This document shows positions 54,301-62,620 of a stretch of 64,000 nucleotides of DNA, piece after piece; position 1 is the stretch's first letter; each line of letters begins with the position of its first letter. Origin of the DNA: Bacillota bacterium (GTDB taxonomy: Bacteria; Bacillota; Clostridia; Lachnospirales; Lachnospiraceae). The notes beneath the pieces are model-generated. The model was not told the DNA's origin, searched no databases, and saw only the letters and a program-made list of their open reading frames with translations. Made by a program: the position numbers and the translations under genes. The DNA lies in NCBI GenBank assembly GCA_023418475.1, contig JAEZZO010000072.1, forward strand, positions 1 to 64,000. Direction: 5' to 3'.

Positions 54301-57300
54301 CATAATGGCTGGCGTCAGATGTCAGGCGAATCAGATTTAGGTCTGTTTGGAGCGCTGCAGATTTTATCTTCAGATGTCGTAATAGATCCGGTATTTGGTT
54401 TGTTTGGATATGGATGCGAGGTTTCTGAGACGGGAAACGTATATACCGTGACCCCTTTAGATGGCCTCTTTACCAGATTAAATTTCATTAATCAAAAATT
54501 ATATATTGAATTAGACAGAGACCAATATACAAAGGCAAAGGTTGCTGCTGATAATACCTCAATTGAATTATCTGTCAAGAACCTTGAAGCGACTGCACAT
54601 GCTACAGATGTCAATATAACGGGACTGAAAGCCGGTTCCTATCAGATCCTGGTAAATGGAGCTGTAACAGGAAGTTTCCAGGCAGTAGATCAGAAGACAT
54701 CAACTATAAAGCTTGCATTACCAGCTGCAGTGACTGCTGAAGTAGCAATCAAAGCTGGTACACCACTGGAGAATACGGCTCCGGTTGTCATTCTGGAGGA
54801 AAATAAAACAGTAGCCTTCTCCGATACGGTAAGACTTGAGGCAGAAGCTTCCGATGATGGCTACGTGAACAGCACCTTATCCTACCATTGGAATACGGTA
54901 AGTAGTCCGGAAGGAGCTACTGCTGCAATTGAAACACCGGATGAACGTATCACTAAGGTTTCTTTCAGTGATATAGGAGATTATATATTTGAGTTTACAG
55001 CAAATGACGGCGGTCTTAGTACAACAAAACAAATTAAGGTAACGGTGACAATGGATCCTGCACTACCTGAAGTTATTGCTGATTTTACATTTGACGAGGA
55101 AACTGTAATTGGTATAAACAAACTGTTGGCTAATTCTACCACAGGTAACTTACAAGCGGAAATTGATGATAACAGCAAACTGGTTGAAGGTAAGACTGGC
55201 GAGGGCGTTGCATTTACCGGCAGAATATCAGGCGGTTATATTGAACTACCGGAGGCAATGACAAAGAATCTGAAGAAAACTACCATATCAGTGGATGTGA
55301 AGCTTACAGATAGTCAATCCAATCATACTACCTTGTTTGAACTTGGAGATAAGGTTGTAGTGGAATTTATAGACGGCAATATCTTAAGCATGACGATTAA
55401 CGGCAAGAATGCTTCCACAAATGTGAAATTTGCTTCAAATTTCTGGAAAAATATCGAACTGACAGCAGACGAAGATGATTATACACTGTATATCAATGGT
55501 GTGAAGAAGGCGGAAATCCTGGATAGCGGATTAAATCTGGCTGGTATTGATACGGACAGGGAACGTTATCTGATTGGCAGATCAAAACAGGAAGCAGAAC
55601 CGTTCTTAAAAGGAATTATTGATAATTTTACTGTAAAATCCTATGTTATGACACAGGAACAGCTGCTTGCAGAGTATGGCAACGGAGAGCATGTGATAAC
55701 AGGCGCCAAGGCTGCTACCATAGTTACGACCATAGGCACAGAGCCTGTATTACCTGACAAGGTGAACGCATTATATTCTGATGGTGTCTATGAGCTGCAT
55801 GACGTAGTGTGGAATACGATTAGTCCCGAAAGTTATGCAAAGGCAGGTACTTTTACCGTTGAAGGAACATTAAAAGATACCGAAGTTAAGATAACCATGA
55901 AAGTTATTGTTGCAGCGGGTACTCTTCAAAATGTAGCCGGAGATGCTGCACCAAGTGCAATTTATAATAATCCTGCAGATCTTGGTGGAGTGAAAGGTTT
56001 AAATGACGGCTTTGATCCGGACAACTCGTCCGATACCAGTCATGGAACCTGGCATAACTGGGGCGGTAATAATGGTGCTCCTGCCTGGGTTCAATATACT
56101 TGGGAGGAAGCGCAGATTATAACAGGTATGGATGCTTATTTCTTCAGAGATGGCAATGGCAATTTCATTCCGGCAAATTATACGGTCGAATACCTGAATG
56201 AAGAAGGCAGCTGGTGTACGGTTACGAACACAGTTGGTCTAGGAACTGCAGTAAATAAGTATAATAAGACAACCTTTGATGCTATCGTAAGCAAAGGGTT
56301 ACGAATGACGATGACTCCTGCTAAGCAAGGCTGCGGAGTAATCGAATGGAAGGTTTACGCTTATAAGGAAGGTACTGTCGTTGATAAATCTGCTTTGAAT
56401 GCAGCTATTAAGACTGCGGAAGGATTACAAGAAAACTTATTTACCAATGGCATAAGCAGTGTGTCAGAAGCACTTACAGCAGCAAGAATTATTGCAGATA
56501 ATAAAGCAAGCAAACAGAAGGAAGTTGATTTGGCAGCAGCGGCTTTAAATGAGGCAATTGTTTCACTAAAACCTATTGGTGGCAATATGGCCTTCAGCGC
56601 AAACGTGCATGCAACCTATACTTCTTCATGGGAAAGACTTTCTTCCGTAAATGACGGCAGGGATTCCAGTGTCTCGAATTCCTCAGAGTGCAGTCACTGG
56701 GGAACCTGGGGACATGCGGATGTAACTGGCGAGACAGTTACCTATTCCTGGGGAGCACCGATTAAATTAAATTCATCCCAGCTCTATATATGGAATGATG
56801 GAGGTGGAATCACAACTCCTACAAAGTACGTATATGAATATCTGGACAGCAATGGTAATTGGACACAAGTAACCAATGCAGTCGGTTATGATATTCTGCT
56901 GGATGGTTATAATACGACCACCTTTGACGAAGTTGTGACTACCGGGATAAGGGTTGTACTGACAAAAGAAAGTAGTGATGCAGGCGTAGGTCTGGGATTA
57001 GTAGAGTGGAGAGTATTAGGCTCTAAGATTGACAAACTTCCGGCGGTTACAATTACAACAGATCCGGCAGAGACCTCTGCAATAGAGAATGATCAATCGG
57101 TTATTGTCAGACTGAACTCTTCCGTAACAGGTTCTGCAATTTCTGTAACAGGTTCTGCGCTTACGGTAAGCGGTAGCGCAATTTATTATACACTGGATGG
57201 TTCTGAGCCAAACCAAAATTCGATGCTTTATACCGGAGAATTTGTGGTAAATGCGAATAACATAGCCGGAGAAACAATAGTGATAAGAGCAATAGAAATT

Positions 57301-59118
57301 GCACCGGGATGGATGAATTCCAGCGAAGTGACCCAGATAATTACCTTCCTTCCTGCAAGAGTTGAGCCAGGTAAATTATCAGTTCCTGTAATTATCACAA
57401 CACCGGCAGATGTAACAGCACTTGATAACAGTGTAAAGGTTAAAGTGAAGTTAGCCTCAGCAGTAACTGGAGCCAGCATATACTTTACAACAGACGGTTC
57501 TGCACCGGGAGCAAACTCGAACAAATATACCGGTGAATTTGAAGTGAAAGCAGGTAGTAAAGCAGCTAATTCTAAGGTGATTAGAGCGATTTGTATCAAA
57601 GAAGGATGGATTAATTCAGAGACAGCTATGAAGACTATCACCTTCCTTTCTGCAAAAACAGAGCCGAGTAAATTATCAGCCCCTGTAATTACCACTGTGC
57701 CGGCAGATGTAACAGCATTTGATAATAGTGCAATTGTTAAGGTGCGGTTAACTTCCTCCATCTCCGGAGCAAGCATATACTTTACTACAGACGGTTCTAT
57801 GCCAGGAGCAAACTCGAGCAAATATACCGGAGAATTTGAAGTAAAAGCAGATGGTACTGCAGCTCAATCTAAGGTAATTAGAGCGATTTGTATCAAAGAA
57901 GGATGGATTAATTCGGAGATAGCTACGGAGAAGATAACCTTCAAAGCGGCAAAGCCAACACCATCTGACGGACCAACAAATCCGAACGGACCAGGGACAT
58001 CTATAAAACCGATTTCCGAGAAAACTGCAGAATCTGAAAAAGCAAGCGGAGATGCAACTACAGCGGCAGCTTCTTACACATCAAAGACAGAAAATGGCTT
58101 AGTCAATATCTCTGTACAGGTAGATGCCGATGATCTGATCAAGAAGCTTACAAACGTTGCAAATACGGACAAAGAGATTCTGGTACCGGTTATTACAGAA
58201 TCGATACTGAAAAAGTCAATTGATAAGGGAATTAACAAAGTAGATATGTCAGTAGTACTGTCAAAGGATATTCTTAACAGCGATAAGCTGGAACAGGTTA
58301 ATCTTAATCTTTCAGAAGAACTACTGAAAACGGTAAAAGAAAATGGAATAGATGTCGTAATTTATGTGAAGGATGAAACAGGAAAGGAAGTATATTCCTG
58401 GAGCTTTTCCAGTAAGGCATTAGCTGACTCAAAGCATGGTGTAAGTGATGTAAATCTTACCTTAACGCTTGGCTCGGTTGAGGGACACAATGATCTGAAA
58501 AAGCTTTTAAAGACAACAGAGCAAGGAGAAAAGGGAGTTGTTGTTCGCTATAATCACGAAGGTATTTTACCTTCTCAGGCCAGTGTCAGGTTATATGTAG
58601 GTAACTTAAATAATGTAGAGAATGGCAAGGTATATATCTATCATTACAATACGACTACAAATAAGCTGGATTCACTGCCTTATAGCTCAAATTATTTTGT
58701 GGACGCAGACGGTTATGTATCCATGGATTTACTTCACTGTTCGGAGTATGTAATTTTAACGAAGCCTGCTAACAAAAAAGCGGTTACCTCTTTGTTGAAA
58801 CAGATTAAGGTAAAAGCTAATAAAAAGACATTATATGTCGGTGCGGCAGGCAAATCGACGGCACAATTAACGGCAGAACTTCCCTCTACTCTTGAACTTG
58901 TTAATTCCTTTGTGGATAAAACTTCAAGTGATGCCATTGGAGCAGTAGTAATTTCTTATAAATCAAGCAACAATAAAGTTGTGAAGGTAGATAAGAAAGG
59001 TAAGCTTACAGCGGTAGGAAAGGGAACGGCATCAATTTCTGCAACGGTTAAATTATATAGTAAAAAGTCTGTTGTTATAAAGGCTAAAATTACTGTTAAA
59101 AATGCTTCTGTAAAATAG
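51379..59118 (+). CDS. Giant secreted multidomain glycosidase-like protein (2579 residues)
   Basis: A signal peptide (1-35) is followed by a discoidin-type F5/8C domain (about 45-195), a large DUF5695-like alpha/alpha-barrel region (about 205-1130, with KNYWGWGDDWALTHGEY and SYNWSTGVMGEL), a PKD-like domain (1130-1227), a LamG-like domain (1231-1435), a Big_4 Ig domain (1444-1513), a second F5/8C (1515-1660), a FIVAR helix pair (1668-1733) and a third F5/8C (1734-1884). Three chitobiase-C-like repeats (1888-2192), a Pro/Gly/Thr linker, an unassigned module and a terminal Big_2 domain (about 2480-2579) complete it. No LPXTG or SLH anchor is seen. It likely binds and cleaves plant cell-wall glycan outside the cell; the exact activity is unknown. 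Confidence 0.82.
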   Translation: MNKILSLRAVKRSVSIILIVAILVTLMPVSQYVKAADAGSAADTVSGTDVALKASVSANGEHPEWGIAADNLNNGHEPSATNVPAGSWHDYGMESTDGTSWVQYDWNSEVTVNSMSVYWMCDSVWDDRIPTSAKVEYKDANGNWQTAGTYDASVMEEQKADQYNVLPFSKEIATKCIRMTMVRNKDGFCSIHRWKVWGTIEEEPVTEKPVITKTAEGYKMVNKSFIVETGKYGQITSLQLQGDQFPTNYVMNAKNSSSQNTPGHQWLGELMFSAKVGDAAEYTQQNTSRSDSGRTVELKDDKVVVTYQNSDEEKGIKDFKVVETYAIVDDKLNWEITVTNTNTQKLTIGDIGLPMPFNERWPGNEEIYETRTVDHGYVGLQSSYLYATRPSGLGMFLLMTPDASTDAGFEYKDHWRVEERAADEKEWCQDQGGWPSGLSIYYIHSDYIKKTNRGYLGSTKLELAPGESKTYAFNFSGVDNETDMKSTLYKEGIIDAVAVPGMTYSVNMPGKMYLHTPLSKDEISLSVQCPHEMNIFTGKDIVSNPQACKKTEQNTYVKYEKTVTVDNEQYHVYEVRFGDLGQNNVIASYNGGKSKAVMQFYMLDDVAAALTTHSEFMVNNTQFNNPLHISDKVFDDWMMDTKNKRAETDKTYWQKNYWGWGDDWALTHGEYIAEKNVYQPLAREIKAVDEYLDIAIWNGLMREHQKDYLIHDFLMESPNSSPTYRGYAYPHIYNTYFSMYKIASKYPNMIEYEEDADTYLLRAYNILKALYSEGVSYNWSTGVMGELTTPDIIAALKKEGYYNEAKRVTDIMTTKYKNFKDTKYPYGSEYSYDNTGEEAVYTLAKMNLGTDTANANSMMNKINLKTRACRGLQPVWYYYADPTTICGDNWWQFQYTAALAGYCMDDWLRLQNNGMTETELATASRVNYAAKLANLTCINSGQIDADPANIGAVAWTYQAELGNLGGQGTGGGKLHNGWRQMSGESDLGLFGALQILSSDVVIDPVFGLFGYGCEVSETGNVYTVTPLDGLFTRLNFINQKLYIELDRDQYTKAKVAADNTSIELSVKNLEATAHATDVNITGLKAGSYQILVNGAVTGSFQAVDQKTSTIKLALPAAVTAEVAIKAGTPLENTAPVVILEENKTVAFSDTVRLEAEASDDGYVNSTLSYHWNTVSSPEGATAAIETPDERITKVSFSDIGDYIFEFTANDGGLSTTKQIKVTVTMDPALPEVIADFTFDEETVIGINKLLANSTTGNLQAEIDDNSKLVEGKTGEGVAFTGRISGGYIELPEAMTKNLKKTTISVDVKLTDSQSNHTTLFELGDKVVVEFIDGNILSMTINGKNASTNVKFASNFWKNIELTADEDDYTLYINGVKKAEILDSGLNLAGIDTDRERYLIGRSKQEAEPFLKGIIDNFTVKSYVMTQEQLLAEYGNGEHVITGAKAATIVTTIGTEPVLPDKVNALYSDGVYELHDVVWNTISPESYAKAGTFTVEGTLKDTEVKITMKVIVAAGTLQNVAGDAAPSAIYNNPADLGGVKGLNDGFDPDNSSDTSHGTWHNWGGNNGAPAWVQYTWEEAQIITGMDAYFFRDGNGNFIPANYTVEYLNEEGSWCTVTNTVGLGTAVNKYNKTTFDAIVSKGLRMTMTPAKQGCGVIEWKVYAYKEGTVVDKSALNAAIKTAEGLQENLFTNGISSVSEALTAARIIADNKASKQKEVDLAAAALNEAIVSLKPIGGNMAFSANVHATYTSSWERLSSVNDGRDSSVSNSSECSHWGTWGHADVTGETVTYSWGAPIKLNSSQLYIWNDGGGITTPTKYVYEYLDSNGNWTQVTNAVGYDILLDGYNTTTFDEVVTTGIRVVLTKESSDAGVGLGLVEWRVLGSKIDKLPAVTITTDPAETSAIENDQSVIVRLNSSVTGSAISVTGSALTVSGSAIYYTLDGSEPNQNSMLYTGEFVVNANNIAGETIVIRAIEIAPGWMNSSEVTQIITFLPARVEPGKLSVPVIITTPADVTALDNSVKVKVKLASAVTGASIYFTTDGSAPGANSNKYTGEFEVKAGSKAANSKVIRAICIKEGWINSETAMKTITFLSAKTEPSKLSAPVITTVPADVTAFDNSAIVKVRLTSSISGASIYFTTDGSMPGANSSKYTGEFEVKADGTAAQSKVIRAICIKEGWINSEIATEKITFKAAKPTPSDGPTNPNGPGTSIKPISEKTAESEKASGDATTAAASYTSKTENGLVNISVQVDADDLIKKLTNVANTDKEILVPVITESILKKSIDKGINKVDMSVVLSKDILNSDKLEQVNLNLSEELLKTVKENGIDVVIYVKDETGKEVYSWSFSSKALADSKHGVSDVNLTLTLGSVEGHNDLKKLLKTTEQGEKGVVVRYNHEGILPSQASVRLYVGNLNNVENGKVYIYHYNTTTNKLDSLPYSSNYFVDADGYVSMDLLHCSEYVILTKPANKKAVTSLLKQIKVKANKKTLYVGAAGKSTAQLTAELPSTLELVNSFVDKTSSDAIGAVVISYKSSNNKVVKVDKKGKLTAVGKGTASISATVKLYSKKSVVIKAKITVKNASVK
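57361..57954 (+). repeat. Tandem 297-bp coding repeat in the giant gene
   Basis: Two consecutive 99-codon units (57361-57657 and 57658-57954) are highly similar at nucleotide level, each encoding ASIYFTTDGS, KYTGEFEVKA and VIRAICIKEGWINSE. A third, diverged unit precedes them at about 57040-57360. They are chitobiase/hexosaminidase C-terminal-like (CHB_HEX_C) domains, which are spacer or binding modules. Confidence 0.85.
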
Positions 59119-59191
59119 TAGCGAAATAAGAGGATGCATAGGAAGAAGAAAAAAGTAAGTAATATTGATACGATAATGTAATATTGAATAC

Positions 59192-59229
59192 AGAAGGAGA
59201 GTCCTGATAAAACAGGTATTCTCCTTTTG
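59192..59229 (+). terminator. Terminator after the giant gene
   Basis: AAGGAGAGTCCTG and CAGGTATTCTCCTT pair around ATAAAA, followed by TTGTTC. The remaining gap to 59518 holds the two operator copies listed separately and no gene. Confidence 0.75.
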
Positions 59230-59283
59230 TTCATTATTGCTGTAAAAGAATTCAGTTCGGACTGTAAAATACCCTTATATGAA

Positions 59284-59295
59284 GTAAACGATTAA
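59284..59295. promoter_or_regulatory. GTAAACGATTAA operator, chemoreceptor upstream copy 1
   Basis: The 12-mer is identical to the operator at 45624 and lies 224 bases before the chemoreceptor start. With the copy 171 bp downstream it could support DNA looping by a LacI tetramer or cooperative repression. Confidence 0.6.
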
Positions 59296-59454
59296 TTATC
59301 TTTTGTAAGGGTGAATTAAATAGTGATAATCGTATATTATGATAAATAATCGGATGAAAGTGTATATAAGAATATATACGGTAAAATTAGGCAATTAGTT
59401 TATATTATTTTACTTTTACTTGAAGAATTTAACATAATATATTAATATTGAAGA

Positions 59455-59466
59455 GTAAACGATTAA
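59455..59466. promoter_or_regulatory. GTAAACGATTAA operator, chemoreceptor upstream copy 2
   Basis: This is the third exact 12-mer. It sits immediately before TATATT (59468-59473), a plausible -10 element, so a bound repressor would block polymerase. Confidence 0.62.
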
Positions 59467-59518
59467 CTATATTAACTAGACTTGCTATTTACATTTTACG
59501 CGAAGGAGAAAGACAGGT

Positions 59519-61639
59519 ATGAGAAAATGGGGTAAAGAATATGGGCGAGAAAAAATAAGCAGGGGTATAGGAGGGAAGAAAAATAAGAAGGGTCAAAAAG
59601 GAGAGGAAAACCTGGTCAGCGGACATCGATCATTACGATTTAAGCTGGTTGTGTCTTTTCTAATACCCATTGCTTTTATTATTATATTAGGGGTAGTATC
59701 CTTTCAAAAAGCGGCAGATGGAATCCGAAGCAGTTATGAGGCTTCTACGGGACAGGCCATTAAGATGACAGGAGAATATATACAATTCGGGGTTGATTCC
59801 ATGGATAGCCTGTCAATCCAATATACAAATGATGATAATGTATGGAAATATGCCTCAGGATTTTATAAAGATGATCTGATTAAGAACAATGAAATGTATC
59901 AGAACCTGACGAATGCGGCATTGGCAAAGGAAGTAACAGATAAATTCATTTCGAGCATTTCCGTTTTTTCCGGTAGTGTCCAGCCAATTACTACCGTAGC
60001 CTATGTCAAACCGGATGTCTACACCGGATTTTTAGAGACAGAGGAAGGAAAAATAGTAGAGGATAACCAGCCCTTATGGGTAGGAAGAAATGCCTATTTA
60101 GATGAGAAAATGGGAACTACTTCAAAGAATTATGCATTGCGTATGATAAGGAAGTTTAAGAAAGCTAACTCATTGATTGTGATAGATATGGATTATAACA
60201 CAGTATCAGACATACTAAAGCGTATGGAATTCAACAAGGGCAGTATCATCGGATTAGTTACTCCGGATGGGCAGGAGATAATGTTTGATGGTCAGAATGC
60301 TTATAAGAGCTCGTTTACTGGGGAAGCCTTTTACAAAGAGGCCTCAGCCTCTGAAAAACCGGAGGATTCTTTTTACATAGAATATCAGGGGGAGAAGCAG
60401 CTATTTATCTACTCTAAACTAGGTAAAACCGGTGCATTGCTTTGTGCTATGATCCCGAGAAGTGTAATACTCGGTAAAGCGGACGGAATCAAAAATGTGA
60501 CCATTGTAATTGTAATTATTGCCTGTATTGTTGCTGTTGTTACAGGATTATTTATCTCTTCAGGTATAGATACGATCATTAAAAAGACAATACTAAAGCT
60601 CAAGAAAGCGGCAGGCGGTGATTTGACGGTTGATTTTACCACAAAACGCAAGGATGAATTTCAAATTCTATTAAAAGAAATTAGTCGTACCTTTTCCAAT
60701 ATGAAAGAGCTGATCAGTCAGGTCAGAAACTTGAGTATAAATGTATCCGGTGCTTCTTCAGATGTAACAATTACCTCTGAAAAATTTCTTCATTCGGCCG
60801 AAGATATATCACTGGCAATGAAGGAAATAGAACAAAGCTTAATGCAGCAGGCAAAGGATGCGGAGGAATGTCTCAGCCAGATGGATCAGTTGTCCGGGCA
60901 AATTGTTATGATGGGTAAGGATACGGATGAGATAAGTAAAATTACATCAAATACCAAAACAAATATTCAAAACAGTGCGGACATAACAAGAGATTTAACG
61001 GAGCAAACCAGATATACCATAGATATAACAACAAATATTGTTCGCGGTATAGAAAACCTGGCGCAAAAATCCTCCTCTATAGGATCTATTATTAATACGA
61101 TTAATGAAATATCCAATCAGACAAACCTGTTATCCTTAAATGCTTCGATAGAAGCAGCAAGAGCTGGTCAATATGGACGTGGATTTGCGGTTGTCGCAAG
61201 CGAAATACGAACGCTTGCAACCCAGATAACACATTCTGTTGATGAAATCGGAAAAATCATTAATACAATACAAAGTGATACGAAGGAATTGGTGGTATCT
61301 GCAAAAAATGCAGAAACAGTGTTGGTGCAACAGGATACAGCAGTTAAAAATACTTCTAATTCCTATGAGGTTATTAATGAAAGTGTGGATAATCTAATGC
61401 TGTATCTGAACAATATTGTTGGTGATGTTGGTAATATTGAGAAAGCAAGAAGCAGCACCTTAAATGCAATTGAAAATATTTCTGCAGTTTTGGAGGAGAT
61501 TGCAGCTTCTTCAAATCATGTAAGTCAGATATCGATGGACCAGCTTGAACAGGTAAAAACGCTTAACAATTCGGCAGTCAGCTTAAATACTCAATCGGAA
61601 ACGCTTGTAAACGCTGTACAGCAATTTACAGTATCCTAA
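59519..61639 (+). CDS. Methyl-accepting chemotaxis protein
   Basis: The 706-residue chemoreceptor has a long basic cytoplasmic N-terminus (1-40), membrane segment 1 (about 41-61), a large extracellular dCache-like sensor (about 62-325), membrane segment 2 (about 327-350), HAMP (about 352-410) and the signalling coiled coil. The hairpin tip NEISNQTNLLSLNASIEAAR with GRGFAVVASEIR (about 529-565) binds CheA/CheW. No CheR-tethering pentapeptide is present at the C-terminus. Two LacI-type operators upstream suggest it senses a sugar of the preceding locus. Confidence 0.93.
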   Translation: MRKWGKEYGREKISRGIGGKKNKKGQKGEENLVSGHRSLRFKLVVSFLIPIAFIIILGVVSFQKAADGIRSSYEASTGQAIKMTGEYIQFGVDSMDSLSIQYTNDDNVWKYASGFYKDDLIKNNEMYQNLTNAALAKEVTDKFISSISVFSGSVQPITTVAYVKPDVYTGFLETEEGKIVEDNQPLWVGRNAYLDEKMGTTSKNYALRMIRKFKKANSLIVIDMDYNTVSDILKRMEFNKGSIIGLVTPDGQEIMFDGQNAYKSSFTGEAFYKEASASEKPEDSFYIEYQGEKQLFIYSKLGKTGALLCAMIPRSVILGKADGIKNVTIVIVIIACIVAVVTGLFISSGIDTIIKKTILKLKKAAGGDLTVDFTTKRKDEFQILLKEISRTFSNMKELISQVRNLSINVSGASSDVTITSEKFLHSAEDISLAMKEIEQSLMQQAKDAEECLSQMDQLSGQIVMMGKDTDEISKITSNTKTNIQNSADITRDLTEQTRYTIDITTNIVRGIENLAQKSSSIGSIINTINEISNQTNLLSLNASIEAARAGQYGRGFAVVASEIRTLATQITHSVDEIGKIINTIQSDTKELVVSAKNAETVLVQQDTAVKNTSNSYEVINESVDNLMLYLNNIVGDVGNIEKARSSTLNAIENISAVLEEIAASSNHVSQISMDQLEQVKTLNNSAVSLNTQSETLVNAVQQFTVS

Positions 61640-61728
61640 GCTAGGAAAACAAAAGTAAAAAAACGTATAAATACTAAGAATGATTTATTCAGATAATTTC
61701 AAAAGTAACAAATATTTATTCAAAAAAT

Positions 61729-61780
61729 GTCGTTACATATCCAAACGGTAAATTTAAGGGATATGTAATGACTTTTTATT
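61729..61780 (+). terminator. Terminator after the chemoreceptor gene
   Basis: GTCGTTACATATCC and GGATATGTAATGAC form a 14-bp stem with one mismatch, followed by TTTTTATTT. Confidence 0.85.
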
Positions 61781-62088
61781 TATGACAATCGTTTGAAGTA
61801 TTTAACATATAGAAATGAGCTTATAATTAATTATTCAGATTGGTGAAAATGTTATAATTTTACCCTGTCATCAACAGCATGGGTGTTATATAATATGTTG
61901 TCTGGTGTAGTTATCATAAGCATACAAAAAGCTCATAAAGAACGATATTGTGGTAGGCAGTAATATAGAAGAGAAGTATGTTCCGTTATCATCAAAGATG
62001 TGCAACAATGATGACGCTATCTTCCTTCTACTCATTAATATTTTGAAATGCCATGTCATGTTCATTTCTGATAAAAGGTTTGATCTTC

Positions 62089-62215
62089 TTACAACAAGGC
62101 TGCCATTTCATGAATTTTCCCGACGACTGTTTCGGTATCTCTAGGCGCCTCACCGAACCCTTTCGTAATCTCAGTTATAGGCTTTGCAACCTCTTCGGAG
62201 GTATTTGCTGCCTTT
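62089..62215 (-). pseudogene. Remnant of a chemoreceptor signalling domain
   Basis: Read on the minus strand, an open stretch without start codon gives TSEEVAKPITEITKGFGEA and then DTETVVGKIHEMAALL before a stop at 62089. It matches the methylation-helix pattern of chemoreceptor cytoplasmic domains but is only about 40 codons. It is an isolated fragment; no other gene is evident in 61781-62620. Confidence 0.5.
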
Positions 62216-62620
62216 TATTTACTTAAATGTTAAGTTGATTCTAGCATATCGCTTTCTTTTTCTTCAATAAAATATTTATTATAACAAAATATAACATCTA
62301 TACAATTTTACTAAATTAATACGTTGTCATGCTAACATTTGTTGATAAGTATGTTGATATGAACGAAGTCAAATTTATATTATTTTGGTAATTATGTTTT
62401 ACTTATTGCCGACTTATTCAATTAAATAAGGGGTTTCTATGTTGTTTGAGGAATGTTATACAAAATTAACCCGGAGTATAAACTCAACAGGAAGTATACT
62501 TAAATGAAAGCGGGTGCTGGAACGAAGTTGAAAAATAGGGCGAAATACGTTATAATTTAAAGTAATTTATAGAATTAAGAATAATCGGATTTTATACAAA
62601 TTTAGTTTGGGAAATATGAA

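Noticed and set aside
57040..57954. Non-coding tandem repeat or CRISPR-like array
   Set aside because: The repeats are in frame within the giant gene and encode chitobiase-like protein domains; there are no spacers.
61950..62144. 64-codon plus-strand frame
   Set aside because: No ribosome binding site, and the minus strand of the same DNA reads as a chemoreceptor remnant.
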